Below, piece after piece: positions 1 to 8,232 of a stretch of 64,000 nt of DNA; the stretch's first letter is position 1; each line of letters opens with the position of its first letter. The translations under genes and the position numbers were made by a program. Source of the DNA: Poriferisodalis sp965203655 (GTDB lineage: Bacteria; Actinomycetota; Acidimicrobiia; Acidimicrobiales; Poriferisodalaceae); NCBI RefSeq assembly GCF_965203655.1, contig NZ_CBDBDD010000005.1, positions 1 to 64,000 of the forward strand. Reading direction: 5' to 3'. The notes under the pieces were generated by a model that was not told where the DNA came from, ran no database searches, and saw only the letters and a program-made list of their open reading frames with translations.

Positions 1-812
1 ACCCGAGGAACACGGCGGCTGGCGGTGGACCAGCTTGATCTGACGGGGTATCGCGCTCTGGAATCCCACGGCGTCGAACTGGTGAGCGCAGGTCCGATCA
101 TGGAACTGGCGCGTGCGGTGAAGGGTCCCGACGACCTCGCCGCCATGCGCTGCGCTATCCACGCATGCGAATCTGCCATCGACGAGATGCAAGCCATGTT
201 CGAACCGGGGGTGAGCGAGTTCGATCTGTGGGCGGAACTGTGGGCCGGGAGCCTGCGCCGTTACGGGGAGTGGATCGAGACGAGGCTGCTGTCATCGGGG
301 CCCAGAACGAACCCCTGGTATCACGAGGCCAGCAGCCGTCGGGTCCAGTCTGGGAGCTCATGGGTTTCGATACTGATCTGGTGGGCGCGTACGGAATGTG
401 CGTCGATATGTCGCGCACATGGCGGTGCGGGGGCGGCGCCCCGACGGCGGCACAACAGGACTGCTGGTCGCTCGCCGTCGAGCAGATCCATCGCAATTCC
501 GAACTGCATCAGCCCGGAGCCACGCTGCGCGAGATCACTGACAAGGCGTGGTACCCCGACCCCGACTGCTACCGCGGCTACACGGTCATCTCACACGGGG
601 TCGGGCTGTGCGACGAGTACCCGGCCATCTACCACCGTCACAAGTGGGACGCCGGTGGCTACGACGGCGTGCTCGAACCGGGCATGGTGATGTGTGTCGA
701 AGCCTTCATCGGTGCGCGGTCCGGCGGCGAGGGCGTGAAGCTGGAAGAGCAGGTGCTGATCACCGAGACCGGCAATGAGGTGCTGACGACCCTCCCGCTC
801 GGGCTCGTCTAG
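1..812 (+). pseudogene. M24-family DddP-like protein (candidate DMSP lyase), 5'-truncated by the window and frameshifted
   Basis: The reading frame is open from base 1, so the GTG at 25 is probably internal and the gene starts outside the window. The first frame carries the pita-bread-fold segment GEWIETRLLSSGPRTNPW. Homology then continues in another frame from about 352 to the stop at 812; one extra G in the GGG at 352-354 would join them. All five expected metal ligands are in the second frame: two Asp in FDTDLVG and CVDMSRTW, His in ISHGVGLCDEYP, Glu in CVEAF and Glu in KLEEQ. The M24 family holds aminopeptidases and DddP, which cleaves dimethylsulfoniopropionate to DMS and acrylate. The CDEYP and GPRTNPW signatures resemble DddP as I recall it. 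Whether the frameshift is biological or a sequencing error cannot be told here. Confidence 0.75.
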
Positions 813-849
813 ACGGCTGGACCCGTCGAGTCAGGCGTGCTCGGCGCTG

Positions 850-2877
850 TCAAGCAGGATCGGGCGGCAGGTCGTGCCCGTGCTGTTCGAAGCTGACGAG
901 GATTTGGTTGGCTTCGACGGCGTCGCCGGCGCTGCAGCGGATCTCGGCGACCGTTCCGGCCCCGTGCGCTGTCAACGAGTGGAGCATCTTCATCGCCTCC
1001 ACCACCACGACCACGTCGCCGGCGGCCACCACGTCGCCAATGACGACGGGAACTTGGACAACCACGGCGGGGAAGGGCGCTGCAACAGCGTCGACCGAGC
1101 CGGTGTCGTCGGTTGCGGTGGGTGCCCACGCGTCGGACCGGTCGGGCACCTCGAAGGTGACGGTGTGCCCGGCGATGTTGACCGCCACGGAACCGGCATT
1201 GGCGCTGCTGGCCGTGGCGAGGTTGGGGGGCGCTTGCCGCGGGTCGTTCGCCGTCGGGCCGGTCGGCGCGTCACTGCCGGTGCCGTTCATGGCTTCGGCG
1301 CTGACCTCGTGCAGCAGGCCTGCGCTGTCACGCAGCAGAACTGCTGCCTCGGCACGGTGCTCAGTCAGGCGGAACGACCCGAGCGCCGACCAGGGGCCGG
1401 CTGGCTGGGCGGCCCGCTGGCACCGCAGCCGGGTCAGCCATGCCGCTGCCGCTACTGGTGCAGCATCGTCCACCAACGGTGGCGCTGGCATCGCTCCCGA
1501 TCCGGGTGGCTCTGTCGCATCGCCAGACTTCTCGCCGAGGCCGGGTGCGCTGGTGGGACTGTCGGGCTGCAGTGCGTCGATGACGTTGGTGGTCATCCCG
1601 CCGCTTCGCAGCGCGGGCATGTCCGTCAGCCAGCGCAGGAAACCGGCATTGGTAGGCACGGGCCCCACGACGAGCCCATCGAGCGCATCGCGCAGCGCAT
1701 CCAGCGCCGATGCCCGGTCGGGGCGCGTGACGATCAGCTTGGCGATGAGCGGGTCGTAGTAGGGAGTGACCTCGGACCCTTCGGCGACCGAGGCATCCCA
1801 ACGCACGCCGGCAGGCACCGACAGGTGGCGCACCGGGCCTGCCCGCGGGCTGAAGTCGTCGTAGGGATCCTCGGCGTTGATGCGAGCCTCGATGCTGTGC
1901 CCTGTGAACGTCACATCAGATTGGCCGAGGCCCAACGGCTGGCCAGTCGCCGCCCGCAACTGGAGTTCCACCAGGTCCAGGCCGGTGACCGCCTCGGTCA
2001 CCGGATGCTCCACCTGCAGGCGAGTGTTCATCTCCAAGAAGAAGAACTCGCCGGATGCCGCATCGACGATGAACTCCACCGTGCCCGCATTGTCGTACCC
2101 GATGTGCCGGGCGAGCGCCACCGCGGCATCATGCAGGCCGTCGCGGGTGGCTGCAGGCAGATTCGGCGCCGGGGCTTCCTCGATCAGCTTCTGGTAGCGG
2201 CGCTGCGACGAGCAGTCGCGGGTGCCGAGATGGACGACGTTGCCGTGCCGGTCGCCGATCAGCTGTACCTCGACGTGCCGCGGCTGGGAGATGTAGCGCT
2301 CCATGATCACCCGGTCATCGCCGAACGAGCGCGTCGCCTCAGTGCGCGCTTCACTCAGCGCAGTGTCGAACTCGCCGGCCGAGCGCACGATCCGGATGCC
2401 CTTGCCGCCGCCACCGGCCGACGCCTTGACCAGCACCGGGAAGCCGATCTGATCGGCAGCAGCGGCTAGGTCGCCATCGCTCGCGCCCGGAATCGTCGGC
2501 ACTCCGGCTGCCTCGGCCAAGGCACGTGCTTCGATCTTGGCTCCCATCTGAGCGATGGCCTCTGGATGCGGCCCCACCCAGACCAGGCCCGCATCGATGA
2601 CCGCCTGGGCGAAGGCCGCGTTCTCGGACAGGAACCCGTAGCCGGGATGCACGGCATCGGCATGGTTGTCACACCCCGCGGCAACGATGGCGCTCATGTC
2701 CAGGTACGAACGATCGAGTGCCGCCGGCCCGATGCAGATTGCCTCATCGGCGTCGCGCAGGAAAGGCGCATCGCGGTCGGGTTCGGCATACACCGCGACG
2801 GTCTGCCAGCCCAGCCGCCGAGCAGTGGCGAACACACGGCTCGCGATCTCGCCCCGGTTTGCCACCAGCAGCTTCAC
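850..2877 (-). CDS. Acyl-CoA carboxylase biotin-carboxylase/biotin-carrier subunit (methylcrotonyl-CoA carboxylase alpha type)
   Basis: 675 residues from the GTG at 2877, chosen because the biotin-carboxylase fold begins there with KLLVANRGEIA; the open frame reaches 3198 but the extra part is low-complexity and covers a repeat. Order: N-terminal biotin carboxylase domain, ATP-grasp with glycine loop AGGGGKGIRIV, the Glu/Asn/Arg motif EMNTRLQVEHPVTE, a linker domain, and a C-terminal biotinyl domain with VEAMKM, whose Lys takes biotin. It carboxylates biotin using ATP and bicarbonate for transfer by the beta subunit encoded just upstream in the same direction (3081-4703). The beta partner suggests a branched acyl-CoA such as 3-methylcrotonyl-CoA; propionyl- or geranyl-CoA cannot be excluded. 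Confidence 0.9.
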   Translation of the reverse strand: MKLLVANRGEIASRVFATARRLGWQTVAVYAEPDRDAPFLRDADEAICIGPAALDRSYLDMSAIVAAGCDNHADAVHPGYGFLSENAAFAQAVIDAGLVWVGPHPEAIAQMGAKIEARALAEAAGVPTIPGASDGDLAAAADQIGFPVLVKASAGGGGKGIRIVRSAGEFDTALSEARTEATRSFGDDRVIMERYISQPRHVEVQLIGDRHGNVVHLGTRDCSSQRRYQKLIEEAPAPNLPAATRDGLHDAAVALARHIGYDNAGTVEFIVDAASGEFFFLEMNTRLQVEHPVTEAVTGLDLVELQLRAATGQPLGLGQSDVTFTGHSIEARINAEDPYDDFSPRAGPVRHLSVPAGVRWDASVAEGSEVTPYYDPLIAKLIVTRPDRASALDALRDALDGLVVGPVPTNAGFLRWLTDMPALRSGGMTTNVIDALQPDSPTSAPGLGEKSGDATEPPGSGAMPAPPLVDDAAPVAAAAWLTRLRCQRAAQPAGPWSALGSFRLTEHRAEAAVLLRDSAGLLHEVSAEAMNGTGSDAPTGPTANDPRQAPPNLATASSANAGSVAVNIAGHTVTFEVPDRSDAWAPTATDDTGSVDAVAAPFPAVVVQVPVVIGDVVAAGDVVVVVEAMKMLHSLTAHGAGTVAEIRCSAGDAVEANQILVSFEQHGHDLPPDPA

Positions 2878-2962
2878 GACGGACCTGCCTTGCCAGACGC
2901 CGATGCGCGGCATCGCTGCCGGTGTGGCGCGAGCACCGCCTCGACGTGCGTCGGCCCGCAGA

Positions 2963-3074
2963 CGCGCGAGGAGCGAAGCGGGTCGAACGTGACAGACACG
3001 CGTAGAGCTTGCGGTCGGCGGTGCCGTTGCCGTAGAGCGCGCGAGGAGCGAAGCGGGTCGAACGTGACAGACAC
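2963..3074. repeat. Two 37-nt direct repeats between the carboxylase genes
   Basis: An identical 37-nt sequence lies at 2963-2999 and 3038-3074, starting CGCGCGAGGAGCGAAGCGGG and ending GACAGACAC. The copies start 75 nt apart in the roughly 200-nt gap between the alpha- and beta-subunit genes. No coding function is likely. Confidence 0.85.
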
Positions 3075-3080
3075 AGCCAG

Positions 3081-4703
3081 CTACATCCTGTAGACGAGGC
3101 CGCTGCCGGGAGCGGGGGCGTCCTGGCGTGCCGCTAGCGCGAGGCAGAGCCCAAGCGTGTCGCGGGTGTCGGTGGGGTCGATGAGTCCGTCGTCCCACAG
3201 GCGCGCAGTGGCGTAGTAGGGGTCGCTCTGGCGCTCATACTGGTCGGCCACCTCGGCCCGCATGGCAGCGATCTCTTCGTCGGTGGTCTCGGTGCCGCGC
3301 ATGCCGGCCAGGCGGATGTCCACCAGCACTGTCTGAGCAGTCTCGGCCGACATGGTGGCGATGCGGCTGTTCGGCCATGCAAACAGGAGTCTGGGGTTGA
3401 AGCCCCGCCCGCACATGCCGTAGTTGCCGGCGCCGTAGGAGCCCCCGATGAGCACCGTGTAGCGGGGCACGGTGGCGTTGGCCACAGCGGAAACCATCTT
3501 CGCCCCGTGCTTGGCAATGCCCGCTGCCTCCGAGTCGCTGCCGACCATGTAGCCCGTGGTGTTCTGCAGGAACAGCAGCGGCACCCGGCGCTGCTCGCAG
3601 AGCTCGATGAAGTGTGTGGCCTTCAGAGCGTCGGAGGAGAAGATGATCCCGTTGTTGGCGATGATGCCCACCTGGAAGCCCCAGATGCGGGCGAAGCCGC
3701 AGGTGATGTGCTCACCCCATTCGGGCTTGAACTCGCCGTAGCGGGAGCCGTCGACGAGCCGGGCGATGATCTCGCGGGCATCGAAGCCGATGCGGTCGTC
3801 GGCGGAGATCACGCCGTAGATCTCGGCCGGGTCGAAATGCGGGACTTCCGGCTCGGACCACGACAGCCAGCCCTCCCGGTGGTCGACCAGCCGTTGGTTG
3901 GCGGCGGCGCAGAGCTCGCGCAGCTTGCCGTAGGCGGATCGCTCGTCGGGTGCCATGTAGTCGGACACGCCCGAGATGCGCGTGTGCAGCGCCGCCCCGC
4001 CGAGGTCGTCGGGCTCGATGATCTCGCCGAGGGCCGCCTTCACGATCGGGGGACCGCCCAGGTAGATGCGCCCGATGCCCGACACCATGATGACTTCGTC
4101 GCTGAGCGCGGGCACGTACGCCCCGCCGGCGGTGCAGCCGCCGAGCACCACCGAGATCTGCGGCAAGCCCTGGGCTGACAGCCGGGCTTGGCGGTAGAAG
4201 CTGCCGCCGAAATGGTCCTTGTCGGGGAAGATGTCGTCCTGCAGCGGCAGGAACGCCCCGCCGGAATCCACCAAGTAGATGACGCCGAGGCCGTTCTCGG
4301 CGGCGATGTCCTGGGCTCGCACGTGCTTCTTGATGCTGATCGGCAGCAGCGAGCCGCCCTTCACGGTGGCGTCGTTGGCGATGAACATCCACGGCACGCC
4401 ATGGACCACGCCGATGCCGGTGACGATGCCGGCGCCCGGGGCGCTGTTGTCATACATGTCCCAGCCGGCCAGCGTGGACAGCTCCATGAACGGCGTGTCG
4501 GCGTCGCACACCAGATCGATCCGGTCGCGAGGCAGGATCTTTCCCCGGTTGTGATGGCGCTCGATGGAGCGCTCGCGGCCCGCACCGCCGGAGATGGCGA
4601 ACTGCTGGCGATCACGCAACGTCACGAGCAAGTCGGCATAGGCAGCAGCGTTCTTGGAGAACTCGCTGCTGCCGGTATCGATGCGGCTCTCGAACTGTCT
4701 CAT
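3081..4703 (-). CDS. Acyl-CoA carboxylase carboxyltransferase subunit (methylcrotonyl-CoA carboxylase beta type)
   Basis: 540 residues, the normal length for MccB/GccB-type carboxyltransferases. The ATG at 4703 shares its A with the TGA of the upstream 98-residue gene (TGATG), which suggests translational coupling; a TTG at 4706 is an alternative. Family landmarks are HNRGKILPRDRI, IANDATVKGGSLLPISIKKH, VDSGGAFLPLQDDIFPD, GGCTAGGAYVPALSDE, NTTGYMVGSDSEAAGIAKHG and GGSYGAGNYGMCGRGFNPR. It moves the carboxyl group from biotin of the alpha subunit (850-2877) to an acyl-CoA. VDSGGAFLPLQD and AGNYGMCGR favour the methylcrotonyl/geranyl branch over propionyl. The pair would act in leucine or isoprenoid-type breakdown. 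Confidence 0.9.
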   Translation of the reverse strand: MRQFESRIDTGSSEFSKNAAAYADLLVTLRDRQQFAISGGAGRERSIERHHNRGKILPRDRIDLVCDADTPFMELSTLAGWDMYDNSAPGAGIVTGIGVVHGVPWMFIANDATVKGGSLLPISIKKHVRAQDIAAENGLGVIYLVDSGGAFLPLQDDIFPDKDHFGGSFYRQARLSAQGLPQISVVLGGCTAGGAYVPALSDEVIMVSGIGRIYLGGPPIVKAALGEIIEPDDLGGAALHTRISGVSDYMAPDERSAYGKLRELCAAANQRLVDHREGWLSWSEPEVPHFDPAEIYGVISADDRIGFDAREIIARLVDGSRYGEFKPEWGEHITCGFARIWGFQVGIIANNGIIFSSDALKATHFIELCEQRRVPLLFLQNTTGYMVGSDSEAAGIAKHGAKMVSAVANATVPRYTVLIGGSYGAGNYGMCGRGFNPRLLFAWPNSRIATMSAETAQTVLVDIRLAGMRGTETTDEEIAAMRAEVADQYERQSDPYYATARLWDDGLIDPTDTRDTLGLCLALAARQDAPAPGSGLVYRM

Positions 4704-4999
4704 CAACCCGTACTGCTATAGAGAGCCTGCACTTCATCGACGGGCAGCCTGAGCAGCTTGGCGATGCGCTCCGGTGAACTGCCAGTACGGCGTGCCTCCT
4801 CGACTAGGTCGCATACGCGCTGGCCGTCGTTCGCGGCGCGCAGAGCACAGCGCCAGAGTTCCTGTTCCGCTGTGGTCATCGGAGTCGTGTGGTTGGGGTC
4901 CAGTGAATGCGCATACGCGCAGATCTCATCGGCATGCGCTTCGCAGTAGCTGTCGATTTCCTCTTCGGTCATTCCCGAGAAGTCGAGATTCAGAGGCAT
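4703..4999 (-). CDS. Small acidic protein of unknown function, possible antitoxin partner
   Basis: 98 residues, ATG at 4999 preceded by a good ribosome site (AGGTGAAGAC). The N-terminal half is acidic; the C-terminal half (about residues 65-95, ARRTGSSPERIAKLLRLPVD) looks like a small helix-turn-helix. It begins 4 nt after the putative toxin gene ends and its stop overlaps the start of the carboxylase beta gene. Position and helix-turn-helix suggest the antitoxin of the pair, but I do not recognise a named family. Confidence 0.6.
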   Translation of the reverse strand: MPLNLDFSGMTEEEIDSYCEAHADEICAYAHSLDPNHTTPMTTAEQELWRCALRAANDGQRVCDLVEEARRTGSSPERIAKLLRLPVDEVQALYSSTG

Positions 5000-5003
5000 G
5001 TCT

Positions 5004-5249
5004 TCACCTTAGGCGTGTCGTTCTCGCTGGCATCGCGTGGATGATCCGGAGCTTCCCGCCGGCACCGTCATCCACGATCACGAGCTCGAGGAATGCGCCG
5101 TCGCGTCGGGAGCCGATGGCGAAGATGCGCCCGTCGTCTCCGAAGTCGATCTGGTGAGGGTTACGAAGGGCATGCAAGATGTCGGCATCGGGCACGCCGT
5201 GGCGACGCGCTGACGGCGTGATAGCCGCTGGATCCTCGTCATTGCCCAT
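5004..5249 (-). CDS. Putative toxin of a type II toxin-antitoxin pair (BrnT/DUF4258-like)
   Basis: 81 residues from the ATG at 5249; a TTG at 5288 would add 13 basic residues. The segments ITPSARRHGVPDADILHA and IFAIGSRRDGAFLELVIV followed by LRIIHAMPAR match my recollection of small actinobacterial proteins annotated as RelE/BrnT-like toxins, where a short helical start is followed by beta strands. The tiny gene 4 nt downstream would be the antitoxin. It follows the methyltransferase gene by 64 nt on the same strand, a usual neighbourhood for toxin-antitoxin genes. The mode of action cannot be read from sequence alone. Confidence 0.55.
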   Translation of the reverse strand: MGNDEDPAAITPSARRHGVPDADILHALRNPHQIDFGDDGRIFAIGSRRDGAFLELVIVDDGAGGKLRIIHAMPARTTRLR

Positions 5250-5313
5250 CTGCGCGGCACGGTAAGAACGGCGACGTGCTCGCTGCAAGCGAATTTCGAC
5301 GGCGTATACAGCT

Positions 5314-8103
5314 TCAGACGATGAGAGGGTCGAGCCAGGCGTCGGGATGGATGACGGTGTTCATCTCAGCACCGGTGTGAGTGATGACCTTGACAGCGAT
5401 GGGCCGTCCATCCGGCGGGATCGGAAACGGCTGCGACCGAAACGAGATGATCTGCGCCTCGGCGTCGGATGCAAGGTCACCGGCAAGCGATTTCATGGCT
5501 GCCTTGAGTCCGGCACTGTTACGGACACCGTTGGGGAAGTAGGTGAGGCGGGCAAGGAACTGCATCTGGTCGTGGTCTGTATCGACCATCCAGCAATCGA
5601 TGCCGTCTTCGTCGGTCTCGCGCACCATGCCGCTCGACGGGTCATATGCGTCACAGCCCAGCAGGCGCACCGTGAGCGAGGTGCCGTCCGATGTGCGACG
5701 CACCTCGCAGTCCGGTTCCCCGAGCAGTGTGAACGTTCCGCCGTCGGCATCCTTGCGAGCCAGTTCGGGTATCTGCAGATCTTTTGACGCCACGACCCGG
5801 TGAACCGAGCATGCGCCGATGCGTGCAGGCACGTCAGGCTCGAACGCGAAACCGACCGCGATGAGGTTCTCGCAATCGGCGGCGTTCTGGCGCGCTTCGA
5901 TAACTGCTCGCTGTGCCTGTGCCATGGTCACGGTGGCATCTGGCGCAGCGATCATCAGCGCGGCGGCAATCTCGGTGTCCCGGCCGGGCCGTGTGCATGT
6001 CACGCCGTGGGAGGCGAGGTGGGTGTCAGGCCAACGCTCGTGGTCGATGACTTGCAGCAGCACAGTGCCGGTTGAATCGCAGATTGGCGATCGGTACAGC
6101 GCATCGACGATCGTCTTCTCGGTATCTCCCGAGGCAAGGCCGAAGTCGACGATGGGCGTTTCGCTGCCGTCGAGATCGGTGACCTCGTCTGCCCCTGTGC
6201 TTGGTGATGTTCGATTCGAGGCGCCGTCGAAGGGCAGGTACGAGTAGGGGGAGTGCGATTCGACGGTGAATGGGCTGGCGAGCCGGACGCGTTTGGCCTC
6301 GGTCTCAGTCTGGTCGACGAGCTTGATGATGTTGTCGGGATGGCTCCAGTCGGTATTCGGATCGGCGAGGCGACCGGCGGACACTTTGCGCATCGTCTTG
6401 CAGATGAAGTCGGCAGCCGGGTCGGTGCCGCCATCTGTGGTGCGATGCCACGTGTAGGTGGAGGTCATGAACTTCTGACGGGCGACGGCGATGGCGACGC
6501 GGCTGACATCCATCGTGATCCAGCGCCGCCCCCACTCCTCGGCCACATCCGCGGTGACCCCGGACCCGCACGTCGGGTCAAGCACCAAATCGCCCGGATC
6601 GGTAGTCATCAGCACGCACCGCTCGACGATTGAACTAGCCGTCTGAACGACATAACGCTTTTGGCCTCGCACCGTCACTGAGTTGTGCCAGACATTGTCA
6701 ATCCGACGTCCGGCGGTCTCGGACTCCAATTGCTTCCAATACAGCGCGCGCTTCGTGCCGTATAGACGGTTGGTCCATCCGAGCCAGCACAAGCCGCATG
6801 GCTCGGAATCGGGACACGGAGGCGAAGCCTCCGTGCGCGCGCCATTGTCGTCCGGCGGGGTACACACTGGTGCGTCTCCGGCATGGACGGAGACGCGCCA
6901 TTGTCGTCCGTCCCCGCAGTGGTACCTATGACCATCGTACTCAACCCAGCGTGTACGACCGGTAGTGGATGCGCCCATCGAAGTGAGATTTTCTCGGTTC
7001 CAGATCACTGCACCCGCCGGAAGTTCAGCCTCTGGCCGTTCTCGCTCCCGCGCCGTCATTCCTCGGCTACGGCGATCTACTTCTTCGACCATCGGCGTCG
7101 AGAATCCCCCAAACAGGTCAGCGACGCCTTTGCGGTCGAGAGGCTCGTATAGCTGCCGGTATCTGCACCGAGACTTGTCCTTGGCGTACCAGAGAAGGTA
7201 CGAAGCGCTCTCTGGCAGCGTCCTTGCCGAGGAGCCTCCGGTTGGTCGCCAAGTGATGGTCGCAACCCGGTTTTCCGGGCCGAAGACCTCGTCGAGTACC
7301 AGCGCTAGACGGTGGACGTTGATGTCTCCGATCTGGCAAAACAGTGAACCAATGTCCGTGAGCAATTCGCGTGCGAGTACGGCGCGTTCGTGGATGCCGT
7401 CGAGGTAGGAGTGGATGCCGTTGCGGTAGCTGTCGCGAAACGCCCGTAGCGGGGCGGTGTCGCCCGCGGGCAGCCCGTCGAGCTTTTCGGGGGTCTCAAG
7501 CTTGCCGGTTGAGGTCTGGAAGTTGGACTTGAAGTTCTGCCCGTAGGGCGGGTCGAAGTAGATCATCTGCACCTGTCCGCGCAAGCCGTCCTTGGCGATG
7601 AGTGACTGCATCACCGCTGACGAGTCGCCGTGAATCAACCGGTTCTGCCAGTGACCTGCGTGCTGGTACCACTCCCATTCGACCGCGTCGTCGGCCAAGC
7701 CGTCGAAGTCGAGCTGCAACGAACGGGCGGCATCGGGCCGGCGCAATTGCTCCACGAGCGACGCCGGTGTGACCTTCTCGCGGGTGTACAGCGGCGCACC
7801 GGAGAACTCGTGCTCGGCGTCGGCCTGCTCCCCGCCATCGATTGTCGAAGTAGGGCCTTGACGATCCCAGGCCAGCACGGGGTGCGTGCTCAGATCACGG
7901 TCGAGCTTCACATCGGCACGGTCGACCGCCGCCTCGTATGCCCGCGCTATGGCCTCGGGCAGCCGACGCGACGCGCTGAACGGCGCTGGCGCTCGGTCGT
8001 CATCGCCCATTAGCGGCGCCGTCTCGGCCGTGGGCTGATTGACGCGAGACGCGGAAGCGTGTTCGTACGCGCCGGGTTCAGACTCGTTCGGCGTTTTCGC
8101 CAT
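5314..8103 (-). CDS. DNA adenine methyltransferase, type III-like modification (Mod) subunit
   Basis: 929 residues from the ATG at 8103, chosen because GAGGAG stands 6 nt upstream; the open frame extends to 8199. The catalytic DPPY is at residues 184-187 (MIYFDPPYGQNF) and the AdoMet-binding DPTCGSG at 509-515. That order, catalytic motif first, is the beta class typical of type III Mod proteins. It would methylate adenine in a short target, protecting DNA from the Res subunit encoded just upstream (8233-11302). Residues about 400-440 hold an odd cysteine-containing stretch (PVCTPP, PPCPDSEPCGLC) coded by DNA with palindromes and a direct repeat. The C-terminal third (about 600-929) is not recognised; it probably reads the target. 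Confidence 0.88.
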   Translation of the reverse strand: MAKTPNESEPGAYEHASASRVNQPTAETAPLMGDDDRAPAPFSASRRLPEAIARAYEAAVDRADVKLDRDLSTHPVLAWDRQGPTSTIDGGEQADAEHEFSGAPLYTREKVTPASLVEQLRRPDAARSLQLDFDGLADDAVEWEWYQHAGHWQNRLIHGDSSAVMQSLIAKDGLRGQVQMIYFDPPYGQNFKSNFQTSTGKLETPEKLDGLPAGDTAPLRAFRDSYRNGIHSYLDGIHERAVLARELLTDIGSLFCQIGDINVHRLALVLDEVFGPENRVATITWRPTGGSSARTLPESASYLLWYAKDKSRCRYRQLYEPLDRKGVADLFGGFSTPMVEEVDRRSRGMTARERERPEAELPAGAVIWNRENLTSMGASTTGRTRWVEYDGHRYHCGDGRQWRVSVHAGDAPVCTPPDDNGARTEASPPCPDSEPCGLCWLGWTNRLYGTKRALYWKQLESETAGRRIDNVWHNSVTVRGQKRYVVQTASSIVERCVLMTTDPGDLVLDPTCGSGVTADVAEEWGRRWITMDVSRVAIAVARQKFMTSTYTWHRTTDGGTDPAADFICKTMRKVSAGRLADPNTDWSHPDNIIKLVDQTETEAKRVRLASPFTVESHSPYSYLPFDGASNRTSPSTGADEVTDLDGSETPIVDFGLASGDTEKTIVDALYRSPICDSTGTVLLQVIDHERWPDTHLASHGVTCTRPGRDTEIAAALMIAAPDATVTMAQAQRAVIEARQNAADCENLIAVGFAFEPDVPARIGACSVHRVVASKDLQIPELARKDADGGTFTLLGEPDCEVRRTSDGTSLTVRLLGCDAYDPSSGMVRETDEDGIDCWMVDTDHDQMQFLARLTYFPNGVRNSAGLKAAMKSLAGDLASDAEAQIISFRSQPFPIPPDGRPIAVKVITHTGAEMNTVIHPDAWLDPLIV
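6815..6910. repeat. Two perfect palindromes and a 17-nt direct repeat inside the mod gene
   Basis: 6815-6835 is a 9-bp perfect inverted repeat with a 3-nt loop (CACGGAGGC, GAA, GCCTCCGTG). 6872-6896 is a second 9-bp perfect inverted repeat with a 7-nt loop (GCGTCTCCG ... CGGAGACGC). The 17-mer CGCGCCATTGTCGTCCG occurs at 6838-6854 and 6894-6910. The copies are 56 nt apart, so they are read in different frames. All lie in the Cys-containing linker of the methyltransferase, where the protein looks inserted. Confidence 0.8.
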
Positions 8104-8232
8104 GATGGTCTCCTCGTCGAAGTGCACAAGTGCGGCCGGCTGGTGTGGCGTTCGTGCGTGCAGGCCGGCTATCGCCGCGCGTAGAGCCGGGATGCCCAAC
8201 GACGCCTGACCGCTGCATGCGGGCGCAAACTC

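Noticed and set aside
874..2469. Long plus-strand frame opposite the biotin carboxylase gene
   Set aside because: Composition is that of a shadow frame and the minus strand holds a complete ATP-grasp and biotinyl domain.
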